Made by a program: the position numbers and the translations under genes
Notes under the pieces: model-generated
Database searches by the model: none
The model's input: the letters and a program-made list of their open reading frames with translations, nothing else
Told to the model about the DNA's origin: nothing
Part shown: positions 58,245-64,000 of the stretch, piece by piece
Layout of the letters: the number at the start of each line of letters is the position of its first letter
Position numbering within the stretch: position 1 is the first letter of the stretch
Assembly: GCA_025054695.1 (NCBI GenBank)
Contig: JANWZI010000002.1
Coordinates: forward strand, 1-64,000
From: Myxococcota bacterium
Lineage (GTDB): Bacteria; Myxococcota_A; Polyangia; Polyangiales; JANWZI01
DNA length: 64,000 nucleotides
Direction of reading: 5' to 3'

Positions 58245-60536
58245 ATGTCGGGCGATGTTCTGCGTTCCACGGAGCTACGGCAGCCACGTCGCCTTGACGC
58301 ATCGCGTCGGGCCGCCTACGAGCGGCGAAAAGTGGCCGTCGCGCGGCCCAGGCTCGCCACGCGCCCCTGCCCCGCGTGCGGCAGTGCCGTCGATCCCCTG
58401 CGGGCGCCCGTCGCGATCGCCCTTGCCGACGGCATCCGTCTGCTCTGCAGCGAGCGCTGTCGGCGCGACTTCATTCTCGGCGTCCGCGCTCACCGCGTGG
58501 AGCAGGCGGCGCCGATGCCCGCGACGACGTCCCCGGCGCCCGCGAGCCTGCTCGGGCCGCGTGCGCTGCTGCGACGACTGACGCCGCGCGCCTCGGCGGC
58601 GGTTCGCCAGCCCCAGGGGCTCGTCCGTGGACGTCCGTCCGAGCTCACTCCTTCGACGTTTCCCACGCCCCCGCTTGCGCTCGCTCTTTCCGGCCTCTTC
58701 GTGGGCTCGTTGCCTGGTCCCGGCGTGCTGGCCTGGCTCGCGTGGATCTGCGCGGTGACGACGGTGTTGCCCTCGTTGTTCGCCGCGGCGCGCTCGTCGC
58801 GTCGAGACGGTCGCAGCTCGCGTCTGGCCGCGCCGATCGGTGCCGCGCTCGTCTGTCTGGGGGCGATACCGGTCGACCCGAGCGCTCCGCGGGGGCTCGC
58901 GGCCCTCGCCGCGCTCGCCGCTGCGTCGGTTCCTCTGCGAGCGTGGCTGGAGACGCGCAGTCAGCTGCCGCTTCGCCTGGCACTCGGCCGGTTCGAGCAA
59001 GGGCTGCCCACGGTCGCACGTCGCGCAGCCGATGGAAACGAGGCCGTGCCGACGACCGAGGTCGGCCGGTTGCGCACAGGTGACGAGATCGTCGTGCGTG
59101 AAGGCGAGACGGTGCCCGCCGACGGGATTGTGCTGGACGGTGAGGCACGCGTCGTGCCGTGGCCGGACGCGAGTGGCTCGCTGAACCGACGCCCGGGCGA
59201 TCCGATGGTCGCGGGCGCTCGGCTCGTCGATGGATGGGTGCGACTGCTGGTCTCGCGCACGGCGGAGTCTCGCGCGCTCGCGCTGCGAACGCGCCTCGAG
59301 GCCGAGATGCGACGGGGAGAGCCTGGTGGCATGGGGCGCCTGTTGACGCGCGTGTCGGTCCTCTTCGGGGCGGTGGGGACGACCGTCTGCGCCATCGCCG
59401 CGTCCTGGCACGTCGGCCTGGACGGTGGCCTGCTGACCGCCGGAGCGCTCACGCTCTCGCTTCCCTGGCGCGCGCTACGTGCGGCGAGCGACGGTCCGCG
59501 CACCGCGGCCTTCGCCGGGGGCGCGCGTCGCGGGATCTTGTTCGGCACCGCGCAGGTTCTGGACCTCGCCGGCCGCACGGCAACCGTGGTCCTCTCGGCG
59601 CGTGGCGCCATCACCGACGGCGAACCGCACGTCGTGGACGTCGTTCCGGTGGGCGACGAAGACGCGGCTCGAATCGTGGCGATTGCGGCGGGGGCCGAGG
59701 CGGCTGCGGAAGCCCACCCCATCGGTCGAGCCATTCGCCGATACGCGAGCCGTCTGCGATGCACGCCCGTGGAAATGCGGCGATCGGTCGCGCTCCCCGG
59801 TCGCGGGGTGGTGGCGTGGACCGCCTCGGGAGAGCCCGTCCTCGTCGGCAATCGGCGCCTGCTCCTCGACGAGGGCGTCGCGGTCGCGCGTGCCGAAGAC
59901 GCGGCCACGCAGGCGGAACGACGGGGCCACCCCTACGTGTTCGTCGCGGTCGGCGGGCGCGTGCGGGCCGTCATCGTGCTCGAAGAGTCCACGCGCCCGG
60001 GGGGGCGTGCCGCGGTGCAACGTCTCAACGACATGCGCCTCGAGGTCGTGATGCTGTCAGGGGATCATCGAGCGACGGCCGAGTCGCTGGCACGCGCGCT
60101 CGACGTTTCTCATGTGCGCGCGGAGGTCGTGCCCGAGGAGCGTGCTGCCGAGATTCGGCGACTGCGGGAGGCCGGTGCCGTCGTGGCATGCATCGGTCGC
60201 CCCGGCTCGGACGACGCGATGCTCGACGCGGCCGACGTTCCGGTCGCGCTGGGCATGGCCGGGGCACAGGGAACCGAGCGTGCGATTGCGCTCGTCTCCG
60301 ACGACCTGCGGGATGCGGTCGCGGCCCTTTGGATCGCACGCGCGACGCGCCTCGAGGTGCTACGCGGGATCGGCGTGTCGTGCGGCGCGACCGCGCTCGC
60401 CTTCGCGCTCCTCGCCGCGGGGGCGTGGTCGGTGCCCCTGGCCGCCGTCGCCGGCCTGGCCGCCGACGGGTACGTTCTGCCGACCGGGGCGCGCTTGCTG
60501 GAGCGAATCGAGCGGCGCTGGCCGGCCAGGAGCTGA
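58245..60536 (+). CDS. P1B-type ATPase-like protein without catalytic residues
   Basis: Protein of 763 residues with the layout of a heavy-metal P-type ATPase. A Cys4 segment is at 42-72 (CPAC, CSERC), like a TRASH/YHS metal site. Membrane helices are near 145-185, 205-245, 375-420 and 715-750, with actuator, phosphorylation and nucleotide domains between. Every catalytic motif is changed: TGE is PDA (307-309), the membrane CPC is LPW (406-408), the phosphorylated Asp of DKTGT is Ser451 in SARGAIT, and GDGxNDxP is GRPGSDDA (651-658). The HP of the nucleotide domain and the MLSGD loop are kept. The frame is long and open, so this looks like a maintained pseudoenzyme. argH follows after five bases. 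Confidence 0.85.
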   Translation: MSGDVLRSTELRQPRRLDASRRAAYERRKVAVARPRLATRPCPACGSAVDPLRAPVAIALADGIRLLCSERCRRDFILGVRAHRVEQAAPMPATTSPAPASLLGPRALLRRLTPRASAAVRQPQGLVRGRPSELTPSTFPTPPLALALSGLFVGSLPGPGVLAWLAWICAVTTVLPSLFAAARSSRRDGRSSRLAAPIGAALVCLGAIPVDPSAPRGLAALAALAAASVPLRAWLETRSQLPLRLALGRFEQGLPTVARRAADGNEAVPTTEVGRLRTGDEIVVREGETVPADGIVLDGEARVVPWPDASGSLNRRPGDPMVAGARLVDGWVRLLVSRTAESRALALRTRLEAEMRRGEPGGMGRLLTRVSVLFGAVGTTVCAIAASWHVGLDGGLLTAGALTLSLPWRALRAASDGPRTAAFAGGARRGILFGTAQVLDLAGRTATVVLSARGAITDGEPHVVDVVPVGDEDAARIVAIAAGAEAAAEAHPIGRAIRRYASRLRCTPVEMRRSVALPGRGVVAWTASGEPVLVGNRRLLLDEGVAVARAEDAATQAERRGHPYVFVAVGGRVRAVIVLEESTRPGGRAAVQRLNDMRLEVVMLSGDHRATAESLARALDVSHVRAEVVPEERAAEIRRLREAGAVVACIGRPGSDDAMLDAADVPVALGMAGAQGTERAIALVSDDLRDAVAALWIARATRLEVLRGIGVSCGATALAFALLAAGAWSVPLAAVAGLAADGYVLPTGARLLERIERRWPARS

Positions 60537-60541
60537 ACGCG

Positions 60542-61939
60542 ATGGGCGCACAACCGACGTGGGGAGGACGTTTCGCCGAGGAGCCGGACGCCCGGGCCGC
60601 GCGTTTCACCGCGAGCGTCGACGTCGACCGACGTCTCGGCCCGCAGGACGTCGCCGGCTCGATCGCGCACGTGCGCATGCTGGCGGCGCGCGGCATCCTG
60701 CCATCCGACGAGGCTTCCGTCCTGGTGGCGGCGCTCGAGCGAATTGCGCGAGAGATCGAGGAAGGCCGCTTTGCGTGGGATCCGTCGCGCGAGGACGTGC
60801 ACATGAACGTCGAGGCGCGTCTGGCGCAGCTCGTCGGTTCCGACCTCGCGGGCAAGCTGCACACCGCGCGCAGCCGCAACGATCAGGTGGCCACCGATCT
60901 GCGCCTGTGGACCCGCGAGGCGTGCGCGGGCACCGCGCGCCGCATCGACGCGCTGCTGTCCGTGCTGCACGCGCGGGCGACGGAAACGGTCGACATACTG
61001 CTGCCCGGGTACACGCATCTGCAGCGGGCGCAGCCCGTCCGCCTCGCCCACCATCTGCTGGCGTGGGCCGAGATGCTCGAGCGCGATCGGGGGCGCCTGC
61101 GCGACGCCGCACGGCGCATGAACGAGTGCCCGCTCGGCTCCGGCGCGCTCGCCGGTACCGGCTTTCCGCTCGACCGCGACGCGACGGCGCAAGCGCTCGG
61201 CTTCGACCGACCCACGGCCAACAGCCTGGACGCGGTGGCCGACCGCGATTTTGCCGTCGAGGCGGTCGCCGCGCTCGCCTGCCTCGCGGTGCACCTGTCA
61301 CGCGTCGCCGAGGAGCTCGTGCTGTGGAGCAGCCGCGAGTTCGGCTTCCTCCGCCTCGCGGACGCGTGGTGCACCGGCTCGTCGATGATGCCGCAGAAGC
61401 GCAACCCCGACGTGGCCGAGCTGGTGCGCGGCAAGTGCGGTCGCGTCGTGGGCGACCTCGTCGCGCTGCTCGTCCTGCTCAAGGGTCTGCCGCTCGCTTA
61501 CAACCGCGACCTGCAGGAGGACAAGCCGCCGCTGTTCGACGCCTTCGACACCGTCGATGCGTGCCTCGAGGTCCTCGCCGGCGCGATGGAGACCGCCCAC
61601 TTCGACGCCGAACGCATGCATGCCGCTCTGGCCGAGGGCCACCTCGAGGCGACCGATCTGGCCGACTGGCTCGCAGGTCGCGGCGTTCCCTTCCGACAGG
61701 CGCACCACGTGGTCGGACGCCTGGTCGCGCGCGCCGAGGCCGAGGGCCGCCGCCTGGCCGAGCTGCCACTCGAGACCCTGCGTGCCGAGCACCCTGCGTT
61801 CGACGCGACCGTGTACGACGCGCTTCGCCCCGAGGCGCTCGTCGAGCGTCGCGATGGCTTCGGTGGACCGTCGCGGCGCCGCGTGCTCGAGGCCCTGGAC
61901 GCCCTGGGCCGTCGCCTGGCGAGCCGCGATTGGCCATGA
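60542..61939 (+). CDS. argH: Argininosuccinate lyase
   Basis: Final step of arginine synthesis, splitting argininosuccinate to arginine and fumarate; 465 residues, the usual size. It starts MGAQPTWGGRFAEEPDA. EDVHMNVEARL, the block AGKLHTARSRNDQVATDLRL, and the superfamily signature GSSMMPQKRNPD near residue 280 are intact. It overlaps lysA by four bases. Confidence 0.97.
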   Translation: MGAQPTWGGRFAEEPDARAARFTASVDVDRRLGPQDVAGSIAHVRMLAARGILPSDEASVLVAALERIAREIEEGRFAWDPSREDVHMNVEARLAQLVGSDLAGKLHTARSRNDQVATDLRLWTREACAGTARRIDALLSVLHARATETVDILLPGYTHLQRAQPVRLAHHLLAWAEMLERDRGRLRDAARRMNECPLGSGALAGTGFPLDRDATAQALGFDRPTANSLDAVADRDFAVEAVAALACLAVHLSRVAEELVLWSSREFGFLRLADAWCTGSSMMPQKRNPDVAELVRGKCGRVVGDLVALLVLLKGLPLAYNRDLQEDKPPLFDAFDTVDACLEVLAGAMETAHFDAERMHAALAEGHLEATDLADWLAGRGVPFRQAHHVVGRLVARAEAEGRRLAELPLETLRAEHPAFDATVYDALRPEALVERRDGFGGPSRRRVLEALDALGRRLASRDWP

Positions 61940-63219
61940 CCGCGGGGTTCGAGAACCGCGAGGGGCGGTGGTGGTGCGAGCGCGTCTCGCTCGTCGAGCT
62001 GGCCGCCGCGGTCGGGACCCCCGCGTACGTCTACTCGGCGGGCGCTCTGGATGCAGCGCTGCGGTCCGTACGCGAGGCGTTGGCGTGGACGCCGCACCTG
62101 GTCGCGTACGCCGTCAAGGCATCGAGCAATGCCGCGATCATCGCTCGGCTGGGCCGTGCCGGCGCCGGCGCGGACGTCGTCTCGGGTGGCGAGCTCGAAC
62201 GCGTCCTGCGCGCGGGCATCCCGCCCGAGCGCGTCGTCTTCAGCGGCGTCGGCAAGCGGGACGACGAGATCGAAGCGGCCCTGCGCGCGGGCATCCGGTC
62301 CCTTCACGTCGAGAGCCCCCCGGAGCTCGAGGTCGTCGAGGCCATCGCGCGGCGGCTCGGCGTGGCCGCCCGCATCGGCCTGCGCGTCAATCCGGACGTC
62401 GACCCCGGCACGCACCCCTACGTCGCGACGGGCGTGGGCGAGAGCAAGTTCGGCCTGTCGTTCGACGAGGCGCGAGCGCTGCTACCCCGGGTCATGGCGA
62501 GTCCGTGGCTGCGGCTGCACGTCGTCGCATGTCACGTCGGCTCGCAGATCCCGTCGGCGACGGTGCTCCGCGAATCGGTCGCCCGTACGGCCGCCTTCGG
62601 ACGGCAATGCCGCGAGGCAGGTGCGCCGCTGCGTTCGCTCGACGCAGGCGGTGGCTGGCCCGTGGACTATGGCGACGGGGGAGCGCGATGGCCCAATGCG
62701 CATGAGCTCGGCGAGGCCATCCGGCTGGGGCTGCAGGACGGGGGCCTCGATGCCTCGACGATCGACGTCATCGTCGAGCCGGGGCGTTATCTGGTGGGGC
62801 CCGCCGGCGCGCTGCTCACGCGCGTGCTCTACGTGCGTCGCCGGGCCGAGCGAACCTTCGTCGTCGTCGACGCGGCCATGAACGACCTGTTGCGGCCCGC
62901 GCTGTACGGCGCCCACCACCGGATCGTGCCGGTCGTGGAGAGGACCGGAGCGCCGCCGCTCCGTCTCGACGTGGTCGGCCCCGTGTGCGAGTCGGGGGAT
63001 TTCCTCGCGCGCGACCGCACGATGCCCCTGCCCGAACGCGGCGACTTGCTCCTCGTGCTGACGGCGGGGGCCTACGGGATGAGCATGGCCAGTCAGTACA
63101 ACAGCCGCCCTCGCGCTCCCGAAATCCTCGTCGAGGGCGACGCGTGGTGCGTCGTTCGCGACCGCGAGTCGCTCGAGGATCTGATCGCCGCAGAACGCAG
63201 AGCCGGAGCGATGGCTTGA
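61936..63219 (+). CDS. lysA: Diaminopimelate decarboxylase
   Basis: Last step of lysine synthesis, PLP enzyme of 427 residues. The cofactor Lys is in YAVKASSN near residue 57. GVGKRDDEI, HVGSQI, DAGGGWPVDYG, and EPGRYLVGPAG are typical, and CESGDFLARDR is the catalytic Cys-Glu-Ser motif contributed across the dimer. The start overlaps the argH stop (ATGA). The argH-lysA pairing is frequent in deltaproteobacterial and other genomes. Confidence 0.96.
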   Translation: MTAGFENREGRWWCERVSLVELAAAVGTPAYVYSAGALDAALRSVREALAWTPHLVAYAVKASSNAAIIARLGRAGAGADVVSGGELERVLRAGIPPERVVFSGVGKRDDEIEAALRAGIRSLHVESPPELEVVEAIARRLGVAARIGLRVNPDVDPGTHPYVATGVGESKFGLSFDEARALLPRVMASPWLRLHVVACHVGSQIPSATVLRESVARTAAFGRQCREAGAPLRSLDAGGGWPVDYGDGGARWPNAHELGEAIRLGLQDGGLDASTIDVIVEPGRYLVGPAGALLTRVLYVRRRAERTFVVVDAAMNDLLRPALYGAHHRIVPVVERTGAPPLRLDVVGPVCESGDFLARDRTMPLPERGDLLLVLTAGAYGMSMASQYNSRPRAPEILVEGDAWCVVRDRESLEDLIAAERRAGAMA

Positions 63220-63266
63220 CGCCCTCGCCCCGGCTCCGACGAACGCGCCTCGACGTCTTGGCCGGC

Positions 63267-63758
63267 TCAGCCCACCGCTTCGTCGGGCAACTGCAAGAGG
63301 CGGTCATTGGCCCGCCGGCGCCAGTCGTGGAAGAGGACCGCGGTCAGCAACACGACCGCCACGCCGAAGAACGTTCCGAACGGCCCGATCGCCTCGAACG
63401 TCACGGCGATCAGGTTCTCGAGCAGCACCGAGCCGCCGAGGACTGCGAGCCAGCTCAGCACAGTGGTCGTGAGCGCGACGAAGAGGCCGACGCGGAAGAT
63501 GGCCAGCGCGCCGATTGCGGCGACGACGCTGGGGGCGATGAGCACCACGGCGGGAGACGCGTCGAGCACCCGCGTCACGAAAAGGCACGCGCTCACCGGA
63601 ATGGCGTGTCCGATGGCGCGCAGCCACGTCGCACGGCGCGGGTCGTCGGTGAACATATAGACGAAATGCCTTGCGACGGCGGCCTGCAGCAACGTGGAGA
63701 GGAGCAGGGCGACGACCAAGGCAATGGTGGCTTCTGCGAGCGAAACGACGGTGGACAT
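63267..63758 (-). CDS. Small membrane protein of unknown function
   Basis: Protein of 163 residues with four hydrophobic segments (ATIALVVALLLSTLLQAAV, AIPVSACLFVTRVL, VVAAIGALAIFRVGLFVAL, FFGVAVVLLTAVLF). It is convergent with lysA. The ATG at 63758 follows GGAGG by nine bases; the frame remains open to 63860. I do not recognise the family with confidence. There is no clear terminator between the two convergent genes. Confidence 0.7.
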   Translation of the reverse strand: MSTVVSLAEATIALVVALLLSTLLQAAVARHFVYMFTDDPRRATWLRAIGHAIPVSACLFVTRVLDASPAVVLIAPSVVAAIGALAIFRVGLFVALTTTVLSWLAVLGGSVLLENLIAVTFEAIGPFGTFFGVAVVLLTAVLFHDWRRRANDRLLQLPDEAVG

Positions 63759-63940
63759 GGTCACGACCTCCGGGTTGACGCACCGGGTATCGGGCGAACC
63801 CGCGGCCGATTGCGTACCCCGTGTGTCCCGAGACGCGCGCCGAACGGGCCGACGGCTCACGCGGCCGATGGCGCCGGGCGTCGTGCTCGATTCGGGGCAG
63901 TGGCTTGGGTACCCGAATCGGGGGCCGTGCCTAAGCCCGT

Positions 63941-64000
63941 GTCGGAGTCCGTGTCCGAGTCCGACTTCGAGCCCGAGTCTGAGCCCGAGCCCGAGTCTGA
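63941..64000 (+). repeat. CGAGNC hexamer array R13, cut by window end
   Basis: At least ten units of CGAGNC reaching the last base of the window, so the array continues beyond it. The stretch 63759-63940 upstream of the small membrane protein shows no other feature. Confidence 0.88.

Noticed and set aside
63220-63266. Bidirectional terminator between lysA and the small membrane protein
   Set aside because: I find no stem longer than five base pairs and no T tract in the 47-base gap.

Overview
The window is very GC-rich and gene-dense. It probably comes from a member of the Myxococcota or a related deltaproteobacterial lineage. This is inferred from three Ser/Thr protein kinases, a sigma-54 activator with an FHA domain, several GTG-started lipoproteins, an AgmX/PglI-type C-terminal domain, and a long PKR-like zinc-ribbon/PEGA kinase. 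No rRNA gene or other decisive marker is present, so the assignment is moderate.

Layout. 282-8049 (all minus strand): acyl-CoA dehydrogenase, cupin protein, free-standing B12-binding mutase subunit, NADPH-FMN reductase, pirin, and a YhaN/YhaO (SbcC/SbcD-like) ATPase-nuclease pair. 8293-23937 (plus strand): a promoter and palindrome, then tRNA-Thr, tRNA-Tyr, tRNA-Gly and tRNA-Thr, tuf, and one continuous run of the S10, spc and alpha ribosomal operons including secY, adk, rpmJ and rpoA, closed by a strong hairpin after rplQ. rplC (L3) is missing from its universal place between rpsJ and rplD. 24.4-34.1 kb: Ser/Thr kinase, a copper (PHM-like) lipoprotein, a MoaD-MoaE fusion, a SprT-like metalloprotein, an HTTM-like membrane protein, a CPBP protease, an AgmX/PglI-domain protein and a lipoprotein. 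34.4-50.1 kb: smc, a GMC oxidoreductase, a zinc-ribbon/PEGA kinase, mutL-miaA, a GT-C/TPR membrane protein, a small lipoprotein and scpA-scpB. Smc and ScpAB would together form the condensin complex. 50.3-63.8 kb: MaoC hydratase, a Cys/Met-metabolism PLP enzyme, a kinase overlapping an FHA/sigma-54 regulator, an L,D-transpeptidase, a P-type-ATPase-like protein that has lost its catalytic residues, argH-lysA, and a small membrane protein.

The most unusual content is a family of 13 degenerate hexanucleotide arrays (unit GNCTCG on one strand, CGAGNC on the other) that fill nearly every long gap between genes outside 0.3-23.9 kb. They occur in both orientations, total about 1.9 kb, and contain no stop codon in any frame when undecayed. 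One is translated as an 87-residue Ser-Asp tail on ScpB. Another lies at the 3' end of a membrane-protein gene, which then reads on into its neighbour. Two of them carry a shared 49-bp flank in inverted orientation, bracketing the SprT-like gene. I do not recognise a described repeat family that matches, and this is the best candidate here for an undescribed element. Second-rank oddities are the divergent switch I of EF-Tu, the absent rplC, and the P-type ATPase pseudoenzyme.
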